Of a stretch of 64,000 nucleotides of DNA, positions 50,105 through 59,883 are shown piece by piece (position 1 is the stretch's first letter; every line of letters begins with the position of its first letter). The notes under the pieces are model-generated. The model searched no databases, had not been told where the DNA came from, and saw nothing but the letters and a program-made list of their open reading frames with translations. A program made the position numbers and the translations under genes. Source of the DNA: an uncultured Agathobaculum sp. (GTDB taxonomy: Bacteria > Bacillota > Clostridia > Oscillospirales > Butyricicoccaceae); contig NZ_CALWUM010000008.1 in assembly GCF_944384765.1 (NCBI RefSeq), forward strand, positions 1 to 64,000, in the 5' to 3' direction.

Positions 50105-50216
50105 GCAGCGCGCTGCTCCCTTCTGGACTGCCGCAAACACGGCAAATTGGAGAAAGATACTGCGGCGGCACGATTGCTGCGCCGCCGCATCCACTTTATT
50201 TTGGAGGTAAACACGA

Positions 50217-50561
50217 ATGGCTAACAATCGCAAGCTCGGCCGTCCTACCGACCACCGCATGGCCATGCTGCGCGCGATGGTGACCTATCTGCTCGAGAAT
50301 GGCAGAATTGAGACCACCCTTGCCCGCGCCAAGGAAGTCGGCCCGCTGACCGAAAAGATGATTACCCTTGGCAAGAAGAACACCCTGGCTTCCCGCCGTC
50401 AGGCGATGGCTTTCGTCACCAAGGAAGCAGTTGTTGCAAAGCTGTTCTCTGAGATCGCGCCGGAGTACGCCAACCGCAACGGTGGCTACACCCGCATCAT
50501 CAAGACCGGCCCGCGCCGCGGCGACGCAGCGGAAATGGCGATCATCGAGCTGGTCAAGTAA
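50217..50561 (+). CDS. rplQ: 50S ribosomal protein L17
   Basis: A 114-residue protein, full length, with [20 protein letters not shown] and [20 protein letters not shown]. Last gene of the alpha operon. The 112-nt gap after rpoA carries a GCGGCG-type stem but no gene. Confidence 0.97.
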   Translation: MANNRKLGRPTDHRMAMLRAMVTYLLENGRIETTLARAKEVGPLTEKMITLGKKNTLASRRQAMAFVTKEAVVAKLFSEIAPEYANRNGGYTRIIKTGPRRGDAAEMAIIELVK

Positions 50562-50593
50562 GACGGCTCACCTGCTCGCAGGATGATGACGCA

Positions 50594-50635
50594 AAAAGGC
50601 TATCCAGTAGCGTGCTTACTGGATAGCCTTTTATT
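50594..50635 (+). terminator. Terminator of the ribosomal supercluster
   Basis: AAAAGGCTATCCAGTA (50594-50609) pairs perfectly with TACTGGATAGCCTTTT (50617-50632) around a 7-nt loop; the T run is short but the stem is very stable. It is also the first hairpin of array D. Confidence 0.85.
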
Positions 50636-50640
50636 ATGAG

Positions 50641-50832
50641 TCGATGGAAGCATACAGCTTCCATCGAGGGGCTGTGCCGCGCAAAGCGCGGACAAAGCCC
50701 GGACGCGATATTTGCGCGCCGCATGCGGCACACAAAATCGCGTACTGGTATAAAAAGTCCGGCAAAGCTGGACTTTTTATGAAAACAGCGGCGCTGCCGC
50801 TGTTTTCTATTAGATGCGCGCCTGCGGCGCGC
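50641..50832 (+). repeat. Hairpin array D (downstream of rplQ)
   Basis: Six more consecutive hairpins: TCGATGGAAGC/GCTTCCATCGA (50641-50667), CCGCGC-AAA-GCGCGG (50677-50691) inside GGGCT/AGCCC, ACGCGAT/ATCGCGT enclosing GCCGC-AT-GCGGC (50703-50743), ATAAAAAGTCC/GGACTTTTTAT (50750-50780), GAAAACAGCGGC-GCT-GCCGCTGTTTTC (50781-50807), and GCGCGCC-TGC-GGCGCGC (50816-50832). The stretch 50562-50944 has no gene; a -10-like TATACT (50915-50920) precedes the next gene. Confidence 0.87.
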
Positions 50833-50944
50833 TGCGGCAAACCATACAAAAATGCAGGGGATTTTTCGTGCAGTATTTGGGCTGCGCTGCCTTTCATTTG
50901 CTGGGGGATTCTGGTATACTGAGGGCAGAAAGGCAGGTGGGGAC

Positions 50945-51676
50945 ATGAAGCAGAAGTTCAATCAGTACCGGCCGGTGTGGATCACCCTGTTGGTCACGCT
51001 CGTGCTGGCGTGGCTCGTATGGCTGCCGTCTTATCACATCCCCGGTACGGCGGAGGCGTTTGCAGAACAGGCGCTGCACTATTCCGGAAGCAGCGACGGT
51101 AAGTTGCCGGAGGTCGGCGAGGTCGTGCAGCAGCAGGAAATCGCCGGGCGGATGGTCGTAATGTTCAGGCGGACGGACGGCTCGCCTGAGTTCGGCGCGG
51201 TGGTTTTTTCGCGCGGCTGGAACGGTCTGTGGAAAGCGGATAACGCCGTGACAAGCGGGGAATATCCTGTCGCGCTGATCAGCGTCACGGACGACGGCAG
51301 CACGATGGCGGCGTTTGCAGCCAACTGCCCGGAAGAGGCAGTGCAGTGGGGCGGCATCGATGATATGCACATCGTGTACAGCGATTCGACAAGCGACGCG
51401 ACCGTACTGCATCCGATATCCGGGCGCAGCTTTATCCAGCGGGTGGACATTCCGCCGGAGGGGACGTCCCGCATCGCGCTCTATGACGCGCAGGGCAAAG
51501 AGCTGCCGGAGGAATTGACCGGCCAGCCCGGCGGCGGTGGGACAAGAACATACGATGGCGTCACCCCGGTTGCCTGTGTGCTCGTGCTGCTGGCGGGGGC
51601 GGCCGTGGCGCTCGTGCGCTTTGTGCGGCTGCGCCGCAAGGCGCAGACATTGAGACAGGAGGCGGATGAAGCATGA
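50945..51676 (+). CDS. Membrane protein of unknown function
   Basis: A 243-residue protein with an N-terminal hydrophobic helix (~12-30), a ~170-residue extracytoplasmic region (with SPEFGAVVFSRGWNGLWKAD and PISGRSFIQRVDIPPEG) and a second helix near the C-terminus (~205-225) followed by a basic tail. No family was recognised. ATG at 50945 follows AGGTGGGG. It overlaps the downstream lipoprotein gene by 4 nt, so the two probably act together at the cell surface. Confidence 0.72.
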   Translation: MKQKFNQYRPVWITLLVTLVLAWLVWLPSYHIPGTAEAFAEQALHYSGSSDGKLPEVGEVVQQQEIAGRMVVMFRRTDGSPEFGAVVFSRGWNGLWKADNAVTSGEYPVALISVTDDGSTMAAFAANCPEEAVQWGGIDDMHIVYSDSTSDATVLHPISGRSFIQRVDIPPEGTSRIALYDAQGKELPEELTGQPGGGGTRTYDGVTPVACVLVLLAGAAVALVRFVRLRRKAQTLRQEADEA

Positions 51677-52176
51677 GAAAAGTCATAACAGCGATCGCTT
51701 TACTGCTCGCCGTGCTGCTTGCCGCCTGCAGCGGCACCCGGTCGACGCCGGAGAACGTCGCGCAGGAACTCGGCGTATCCCTGCCGGAGACGGTCAGCGT
51801 GGGCTATGAGGACACGCACGGCGGCTTCCACGGCGACGGGGAGACCTTTGTCACCCTGACCTTTTCCGCGGACGACGCCGCGGCGCTGCAGGCGCAGCTC
51901 GCGGAGCAGGGCTGGCAGCCCCTGCCCATGGAGGGCGAAATGCGGGCCGCGGTTTACGGCGGCGCGCTGGACGGCGTCAATTACGGGGACAGCATCTTCG
52001 CCCCGCGCGAGGTGCCGCCGCCGGAAAACGGCTGGTACTGGTTTTACGACCGCCACAGCGACGCCGCAGACCCGCACAGCGCGGACGGGCTGCTGGCGCG
52101 TGCCTCGCGCAATTTCACCGCCGCCGTGTTCGACGCGGACCGGAATGCGCTGTATTATTACGAACTCGATACCTGA
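51673..52176 (+). CDS. Lipoprotein of unknown function
   Basis: A 167-residue protein with a signal peptide ending in the lipobox LLAAC (Cys19). The mature part contains a segment like FVTLTFSADDAAALQAQLAE and ends NFTAAVFDADRNALYYYELD; no family was recognised. Start overlaps the preceding membrane-protein stop (ATGA). Confidence 0.75.
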   Translation: MRKVITAIALLLAVLLAACSGTRSTPENVAQELGVSLPETVSVGYEDTHGGFHGDGETFVTLTFSADDAAALQAQLAEQGWQPLPMEGEMRAAVYGGALDGVNYGDSIFAPREVPPPENGWYWFYDRHSDAADPHSADGLLARASRNFTAAVFDADRNALYYYELDT

Positions 52177-52223
52177 TGCGCGCGCAGCGTTCGGAAAGAA
52201 TCGCTTTTTCTGAGCAAAAAAAC

Positions 52224-52305
52224 TTGCAATGCACCGGAAAATGTGATATACTATGCACGTTAAGTAAGAAGTAACCGTAAGGAGTGGCGAAAGCCACTCC
52301 TTACG
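52224..52305 (+). promoter_or_regulatory. Promoter and leader hairpin of the rimP-nusA-infB operon
   Basis: -35 TTGCAA (52224-52229), 17 nt, -10 TATACT (52247-52252). About 24 nt downstream of the -10, CGTAAGGAGTGGC (52276-52288) pairs perfectly with GCCACTCCTTACG (52293-52305) across a GAAA tetraloop. The stem sequesters a GGAG; part of it (CGTAAGGAGG) is repeated at 52324-52333 as the rimP ribosome binding site. A 5' hairpin of this kind is common before rimP/nusA operons. Confidence 0.75.
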
Positions 52306-52340
52306 CTTTGCTTGGAGGATTTTCGTAAGGAGGGACGGCT

Positions 52341-52805
52341 TTGCAGGCAAAGCAGATCGTCGCCCGGGTGGAAGAGCTGGTAAAGCCCCTGTGCGAGCAG
52401 GCCGGCGTTTCCCTGTGGGACGTGGAATTTGAAAAGGAAGGCGGGCAGTATATGCTGGTCGTCACGGTCGACAGCCCGGCGGGCGTGTTCATCGACCAGT
52501 GCGAGCAGGTATCCCGCGCGCTCGACCCCATGCTGGACGCAAAGGAGTTTGACGACATGCCGTCCTATACGCTGTGCGTATCCTCGGCCGGCCTGTCGCG
52601 CAGGCTCAAAAAGCCCGAGCATTTCGCGGCCTTCCTCGGCCACACGGTCGAGGTCGGCTTTTACAAGCCGGTAAACGGTGTAAAGCAGGCCGAAGGCACG
52701 CTGATCGCTTATGACAATGGTTGCGTGACGCTCGAGAGCGGCGGCAAGCAGACTATCTATGAACCCAAAGACATCGCCGCGGTACGTCTCGCGGTGGAGA
52801 TATAA
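52341..52805 (+). CDS. rimP: Ribosome maturation factor RimP
   Basis: A 154-residue 30S-assembly factor. Core features are VSLWDVEFEKEGGQYMLVVT, DQCEQVSRALDPMLDAKE and YTLCVSSAGLSRRLKKPEHF. The start is TTG at 52341, 7 nt after AAGGAGG; no ATG is available before the conserved region. Confidence 0.94.
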   Translation: MQAKQIVARVEELVKPLCEQAGVSLWDVEFEKEGGQYMLVVTVDSPAGVFIDQCEQVSRALDPMLDAKEFDDMPSYTLCVSSAGLSRRLKKPEHFAAFLGHTVEVGFYKPVNGVKQAEGTLIAYDNGCVTLESGGKQTIYEPKDIAAVRLAVEI

Positions 52806-52817
52806 GAAGGAGCTGGA

Positions 52818-53891
52818 TTGGAAAAAATGGTGAACGCAGAATTTTTCGACGCGCTGGAGCAGCTGGAACGCGAAAAGGGCATACCGGTCGACTATATGCT
52901 TGACCGCGTGGGCCAGGCGCTCATTACCGCGTACAAGCGCGATAACGACGGCATGACCGACAACGTGTTTGTCGAGCCCGACCGCGACAAAAAGACCATC
53001 CGCATGTATGTGCGCAAGACGGTCGTCAAGGCAGAGGATCTCTACGAGCCCTATGAGGAGATCACCCTCGAGGAGGCCGCCGAGTACAAGAACAACCCCA
53101 TGGTGGGCGACATCATCGATATCGACATCCCGACCAAGTCGTTCGGCCGCATTGCGGCGCAGACCGCCAAGCAGGTCATCATCCAGGGCATCCGCGAGGC
53201 GGAGCGCGGCATGGTGATCAGCGAGTTTGAGAGCAAGGAACACGAGATTTTGACCGGCGTGATCGCACGCATCGACCCGCGCACGGGCAACGCGTATCTG
53301 GACGTTGTTTCGAACGGCGAGAAGAGCGAGGCCGTGCTCGCAGCCGCCGAGCAGGTGCGCGGCGAGGAGCTCAAGGAAGGCCAGCGCCTTAAGGTTTATC
53401 TGATTGAGGTGCGCCGCGGCACCCGCGGCCCGCAGGTCGTGGTATCGCGCACGCATCCGGGCCTGGTCAAGCGTCTGTTTGAGCTTGAGGTGCCCGAAAT
53501 CCACTCGGGCGTGGTCGAGGTCAAGTCGATCGCCCGCGAGGCGGGCAACCGCACCAAGATCGCGGTCACCTCACACGATGAGAACGTCGATCCGATCGGC
53601 GCCTGCGTGGGCACGCGCGGCGCGCGCGTCGCGGGCATCACAAACGAGCTCGGCGGCGAAAAGATCGATATCATCAAGTGGAACGAGGATACGGCGCTGT
53701 TCGTTTCCGCGGCGCTCGCGCCGGCGGACGTCATCTCTGCGACCATGCAGGCGGACAACAAGTCCTGCCGCGTGATCGTGCCGGATGACCAGCTCTCGCT
53801 TGCCATCGGCAAGGAGGGCCAGAACGCCCGCCTCGCCGCAAAGCTGACCGGCTGCAAGATCGATATTGCGCCGGAATCCCAGGGCGAGTAA
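52818..53891 (+). CDS. nusA: Transcription termination/antitermination factor NusA
   Basis: A 357-residue RNA polymerase-binding factor: N-terminal domain (NAEFFDALEQLEREKGIPVD), S1 domain (~135-200), and two KH domains (VDPIGACVGTRGARVAGITN, then VIVPDDQLSLAIGKEGQNAR). The start is TTG at 52818, ~7 nt after AAGGAG; ATG at 52827 would be too far. As in other Firmicutes it lacks the acidic C-terminal repeats. Confidence 0.95.
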   Translation: MEKMVNAEFFDALEQLEREKGIPVDYMLDRVGQALITAYKRDNDGMTDNVFVEPDRDKKTIRMYVRKTVVKAEDLYEPYEEITLEEAAEYKNNPMVGDIIDIDIPTKSFGRIAAQTAKQVIIQGIREAERGMVISEFESKEHEILTGVIARIDPRTGNAYLDVVSNGEKSEAVLAAAEQVRGEELKEGQRLKVYLIEVRRGTRGPQVVVSRTHPGLVKRLFELEVPEIHSGVVEVKSIAREAGNRTKIAVTSHDENVDPIGACVGTRGARVAGITNELGGEKIDIIKWNEDTALFVSAALAPADVISATMQADNKSCRVIVPDDQLSLAIGKEGQNARLAAKLTGCKIDIAPESQGE

Positions 53892-53909
53892 GCAAAGGGG
53901 GCGGCGGAT

Positions 53910-54191
53910 ATGGCGCAGAAAAAAATTCCGATGCGGCAATGCCTCGGCTGCCGCGAAATGTTCCCCAAGCGGGAGCTGATCCGCGTGGTCCGCTCGCCCG
54001 AAGGGGAAATCACACTGGACTTCAAGGGCAAGGCCCCCGGCCGCGGCGCATATCTGTGCGGCAAGCCGGAATGCCTGAAAAAAGCGCGTAAGAGCCGCGC
54101 GATCGAGCGTGCGCTCTCGGTCTCAGTGCCCGACGAGGTGTATGAACAGCTTGAGCAGCAGATGGAACAGGAGGGTGCGCATGGTCAATGA
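53910..54191 (+). CDS. ylxR: YlxR-family RNA-binding protein (RnpM)
   Basis: A 93-residue protein with the family signatures MRQCLGCREMFPKRELIRVV and GRGAYLCGKPECLKKA. Recent work on the Bacillus homologue names it RnpM, a modulator of RNase P. It lies 18 nt after nusA and overlaps the next gene by 11 nt. Confidence 0.93.
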   Translation: MAQKKIPMRQCLGCREMFPKRELIRVVRSPEGEITLDFKGKAPGRGAYLCGKPECLKKARKSRAIERALSVSVPDEVYEQLEQQMEQEGAHGQ

Positions 54192-54822
54192 TCCCTTCCT
54201 CGGTATGTTGGGTCTGGCGCGGCGCGCGGGCAAGCTCGCCTTTGGCGACGAGCTGGTGCGCGAGTCCTGCACGGACAAAAAGGCGCGGTGCGTGTTCGTT
54301 GCAGCGGACGCCGGCATGAGTACGGCAAAGAAAGCCGCATTTTATGCGGAGAGCGCGAACGTGCCGCTCGTCACCCTGCCGCACAGCAAGGATGCGCTCG
54401 GCGCGGCGATCGGCAAAAACGGCTGCGCGGTGTGCGCGGTCACCGACATCGGCCTGGCGGCAGCGGCGCTGCAAAAGCTCGCCGCGGCGCATGGGGAATA
54501 CGCGGCTGTCGCCGCGCAGGTGGCGGAAAAGAACACGCGCATCCAGTCCCGCCGGGGTAAAAAGAAGCCACGCGATAAAGCAGCGGCCACCGAAGCGCCA
54601 CGCAGGGCAGCACCCGACCGGCGCAGTGCAGCGCCGCGGCCGGACGGCAAACGCCCCGTCGTGCGCGGCGGAGCCCGCAGGGCGGAGGACAAAAAACGTC
54701 CCGCCCGCCGCACAGGGGAAAAGGGCAGGCCGGGTTCCGGCGCAGCCCGCCGGCAGGCGCGGCCCGCGCATTCATCCCGCAAACCAAACGACAACCCGCG
54801 CGCAAAGCGCGCATCAAAATAG
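54181..54822 (+). CDS. L7Ae-family protein (YlxQ-like) with long basic tail
   Basis: A 213-residue protein. Residues 1-~105 are the L7Ae/L30e-like RNA-binding fold (FLGMLGLARRAGKLAFGDEL, CVFVAADAGMSTAKKAAFYA, VCAVTDIGLAAAALQKL). Ordinary YlxQ proteins stop near 100 residues; here ~90 more residues of Arg, Lys, Pro, Ala and Gly follow, low-complexity and probably disordered. The ATG at 54181 lies inside ylxR. Confidence 0.88.
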   Translation: MVNDPFLGMLGLARRAGKLAFGDELVRESCTDKKARCVFVAADAGMSTAKKAAFYAESANVPLVTLPHSKDALGAAIGKNGCAVCAVTDIGLAAAALQKLAAAHGEYAAVAAQVAEKNTRIQSRRGKKKPRDKAAATEAPRRAAPDRRSAAPRPDGKRPVVRGGARRAEDKKRPARRTGEKGRPGSGAARRQARPAHSSRKPNDNPRAKRASK

Positions 54823-54990
54823 GCAAACCCCGCCGGGCGGCGTTTGCCGTCAAAACCGGGCGCATATAGCAAGGTTTTGAAACAGAAAAGCCGTTTTGTG
54901 TGCCGCGCAGCGGCGCGCAGAACCGCGTGCAGGATGTGCCTGCGCGGCACATCTCACTCGATTGAAAGCGTGCTTGCAATCGAAATTTCG
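54822..54990 (+). repeat. Hairpin array E (ylxQ-infB gap)
   Basis: Hairpins in series: GGCAAAC/GTTTGCC (54822-54848), TCAAAACC/GGTTTTGA (54850-54880), GTGCCGCGCAG/CTGCGCGGCAC (54900-54950, long loop with inner pairs), and CGATTGAAAGC/GCTTGCAATCG with one mismatch (54959-54982). The last resembles the first module of array C. CGAAATTTCG (54981-54990) is a short palindrome before the infB ribosome binding site. Confidence 0.78.
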
Positions 54991-55007
54991 ATAAGGAGGA
55001 GTTGCCC

Positions 55008-57341
<2,334 letters not shown>

Positions 57342-57348
57342 AACTGCG

Positions 57349-57525
57349 CTGAGGGGGACGCTGTCCCCCTCAGATATCCCAAAAGCCCCGGAAGAAACTT
57401 TTTGGAATACCCCCCTCTCGTCCGCACGGCGGATGAGGCCGCGCCCCTGGGGCGCGGGCAGCGGGATGCAGGCCGGGAAAGCCCGCCCTGCATGAAATTA
57501 CAATGCGGCACGCTGCGGCGTGCCG
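57349..57525 (+). repeat. Hairpin array F (infB-rbfA gap)
   Basis: Hairpins in series: CTGAGGGGGAC-GCT-GTCCCCCTCAG (57349-57373), a degenerate CCCAAAAG/CTTTTTGG-type stem (57378-57396), TCCGC-ACG-GCGGA (57421-57433), CGCGCCC-CTG-GGGCGCG (57440-57456), ATGCAGG.CGGG/CCCG.CCTGCAT (57467-57494) and CGGCACGC/GCGTGCCG (57506-57525). The first ~70 nt align with the start of array A. Confidence 0.83.
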
Positions 57526-57564
57526 TGCATTTACCCATCCTCAAACAAAGGAGGACGTTATACC

Positions 57565-57936
57565 ATGTCTACCCGAATCGACCGCATTTCGGAAGAAGTG
57601 ATGAAGGCCCTGGCCGAAGCGATGCGCGCGGTCAAGGACCCGCGCGTGCAGAACGGGCTGGTCTCGGTTGTGCACTGTGAGGTCACGAACGACCTGCGCT
57701 ATGCCAAGTGCTATATCTCGGTGCTGGGCAGCGAGGCGCAGGCGAAAGAGGTCATGAAGGGCCTGAAATCCGCCGCGGGCTGGCTGCGGCGCGAGGTTGG
57801 CCACAAGGTGCAGCTGCGCTATGCGCCTGAGCTGGTGTTTGAGCTGGACAACTCGATCACCCACGGCGCGCACATCGCGGAGATGCTGCACGAACTGAAA
57901 AACGAAGGCAAGCTCGGAGGGGAGGACGGCGAATGA
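57565..57936 (+). CDS. rbfA: 30S ribosome-binding factor A
   Basis: A 123-residue KH-like assembly factor with TRIDRISEEVMKALAEAMRA, DLRYAKCYISVLG and LRYAPELVFELDNSITHG. ATG at 57565 follows AAAGGAGG. Overlaps nrnA by 4 nt. Confidence 0.95.
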   Translation: MSTRIDRISEEVMKALAEAMRAVKDPRVQNGLVSVVHCEVTNDLRYAKCYISVLGSEAQAKEVMKGLKSAAGWLRREVGHKVQLRYAPELVFELDNSITHGAHIAEMLHELKNEGKLGGEDGE

Positions 57937-58892
57937 CCGTTGACGTTGCGGGCGCCGCAGCAGCGCTGCAGGCGGCGGACGACATCCTCATCCTGACCCA
58001 CCGCCGCCCGGACGGGGACACCACGGGCTGCGCGGGCGCGCTGTGCCGCGCGCTGCGCCAGATCGGCAAGACAGCCTATATCCTGCCGAACCCCGAGATC
58101 ACACGGCGCTATGCGCCGCTGATCGTGCCGTTTTATCCGCCGGTGGGATTTGCGCCGCACTATGTCGTTTCGACCGACATCGCGGAGGAAAAACTGTTTC
58201 CGGATACCGCGGAGCCTTATCAGGGCAAGGTCGATCTGGTGATCGATCACCATGGCTCAAACCGCGGCTTCGGCCGGAAAAACCTGATCCGGCCGGATGC
58301 GGGCGGCTGCGCCGAGGTACTGTATGATGTGATTGGCGCGCTGGGCGCAAAGTTAACCACGGACATCGCAGAGTGTATCTATATCGGCGTTTCCACCGAC
58401 ACCGGCTGCTTCAAATATTCCAACACCACCGCGCACAGCCATGCAGTCGCCGCGGCCTGCCTGACCGCGGGCATCGACGGGGGCGAGATCAACCGCGCGC
58501 TGTTTGAGACCAAGACCATGCCGCGCTTCCAGATGGAGCGCATCATCTTTGACACCATGGAGTTCTATGAGGACGGCGCGATTGCGGTTGCCGTGCTGTG
58601 GCGCGCGGACATCGACCGCACAGGCGCGGATATGGATGACCTGGACTCGATCGCCTCGGTGACGCGGCAGATCGAGGGCGTGCAGATTGGCATCACGCTG
58701 ACCGAGAACCGGGACAAAACGGTCAAGGTTTCGGTGCGCACCACCAAGGAGATGGACGCGGCTGCGATCTGCAAAAAGTGCGGCGGCGGCGGGCACATCC
58801 GCGCTGCCGGCGCGAGCTTTGACTGCGGCATGGCCGAGGCCAAGGCGGCCATTCTGAACGCCGCACGGGAGCAGTACCATGCAAAACAGTGA
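57933..58892 (+). CDS. nrnA: DHH-family oligoribonuclease / pAp phosphatase (NrnA)
   Basis: A 319-residue DHH-DHHA1 phosphoesterase that degrades short RNA oligomers and 3',5'-pAp. Metal motifs are ILTHRRPDGDTTGCAGAL (~residues 19-36), VSTDIAEE, and VIDHHGSNRG; the DHHA1 glycine motif is CGGGGHIRAAGASF near the C-terminus. Overlaps rbfA by 4 nt and truB by 14 nt. Confidence 0.93.
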   Translation: MTVDVAGAAAALQAADDILILTHRRPDGDTTGCAGALCRALRQIGKTAYILPNPEITRRYAPLIVPFYPPVGFAPHYVVSTDIAEEKLFPDTAEPYQGKVDLVIDHHGSNRGFGRKNLIRPDAGGCAEVLYDVIGALGAKLTTDIAECIYIGVSTDTGCFKYSNTTAHSHAVAAACLTAGIDGGEINRALFETKTMPRFQMERIIFDTMEFYEDGAIAVAVLWRADIDRTGADMDDLDSIASVTRQIEGVQIGITLTENRDKTVKVSVRTTKEMDAAAICKKCGGGGHIRAAGASFDCGMAEAKAAILNAAREQYHAKQ

Positions 58893-59796
58893 GCTGAACG
58901 GCATCCTGCTGATGGACAAGCCGCAGGGCTTTACCTCGCATGACGTGGTCGCCAAGCTGCGCGGCATTTTGCACACCCGCAAAATCGGCCACGGCGGCAC
59001 GCTCGACCCGCTCGCGACCGGCGTGTTGCCCGTGTTTGTCGGCGGCGCGACCAAAGCAGCGGATTTCGCAGCCGCGCAGGATAAGGAATATGTGGCAGGC
59101 TTCACGCTCGGTTACAGCACGGACACGCAGGACGTGACCGGTAAAATCATGGAGACCAGCGAGCGGTACGCCGCGCGGTATGCGGTCGAGCGGGCGGTCA
59201 AACGCCTGCTCGGTCCGCAGCAGCAGGTGCCGCCGATGTATTCGGCGGTCAAGGTGAACGGGCAAAAGCTGTATGACCTTGCCCGGCAGGGGCGCGAGGT
59301 CGAGCGCCCGGCGCGCGATATTGTGGTCCACGAAATCGAGCTGCTGGACTACGACGAGGACGCGCAGAAAGGCACACTGCGGCTGGTGGTCAGCAAGGGC
59401 ACCTATGTGCGCACGCTGGTGAACGACCTGGGCGAAAAGCTCGGCACGCTCGCGGTGATGCACAGCCTGGTCCGCACGCGCGCGGGCGCATATACGCTCG
59501 ACCAGTGCTGCAGCTTTGACGCAGTCGAGCGCGCGGCACAGACAGGGGAGGCGCAGCAGCAGCTGCTGCCGACTGACAGCCTGTTCCTCGATTATCCTGC
59601 GGTGCAGCTGACCGATGAGGGCGCAGAACGCATCGTGCGCGGCGCGGTCGTGTTCCCGCGGCAGGCGGATGCGCTGCCCGATCAGGCGGGCGCGCTGTGC
59701 CGTGTGTATCATGGCGGGCGGTTCCTTATGCTCGGGCAGGTGCGCACGCTGGATAAGGGCGGCCTTGGGCTGTTTGTCTATAAAAATTTCCGATAA
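58879..59796 (+). CDS. truB: tRNA pseudouridine(55) synthase
   Basis: A 305-residue pseudouridine synthase. The catalytic aspartate sits in GHGGTLDPLATGVLPVFVG; other family segments are LLMDKPQGFTSHDVV and KGTYVRTLVNDLG. A C-terminal PUA-like stretch follows. ATG at 58879 overlaps nrnA. Confidence 0.95.
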   Translation: MQNSELNGILLMDKPQGFTSHDVVAKLRGILHTRKIGHGGTLDPLATGVLPVFVGGATKAADFAAAQDKEYVAGFTLGYSTDTQDVTGKIMETSERYAARYAVERAVKRLLGPQQQVPPMYSAVKVNGQKLYDLARQGREVERPARDIVVHEIELLDYDEDAQKGTLRLVVSKGTYVRTLVNDLGEKLGTLAVMHSLVRTRAGAYTLDQCCSFDAVERAAQTGEAQQQLLPTDSLFLDYPAVQLTDEGAERIVRGAVVFPRQADALPDQAGALCRVYHGGRFLMLGQVRTLDKGGLGLFVYKNFR

Positions 59797-59809
59797 CAGG
59801 TCGGAAAGG

Positions 59810-59858
59810 AAAATGGGGAATGGGAAGCCGCCGCAGCGCACCGGTCATTCTCCATTTT
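59810..59858 (+). repeat. Long stem between truB and ribF
   Basis: AAAATGGGGAATG (59810-59822) pairs with CATTCTCCATTTT (59846-59858), 13 bp with one G-T pair, loop of 23 nt. It has no T run, so it may attenuate rather than end transcription. Confidence 0.65.
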
Positions 59859-59883
59859 GAATTATCATAAGGGGGCGAACCCT

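Noticed and set aside
48407..50266. A 619-codon minus-strand open frame over rpsD-rpoA-rplQ
   Set aside because: It lies antisense to three conserved ribosomal/RNA polymerase genes and has no motif, start signal or independent promoter.
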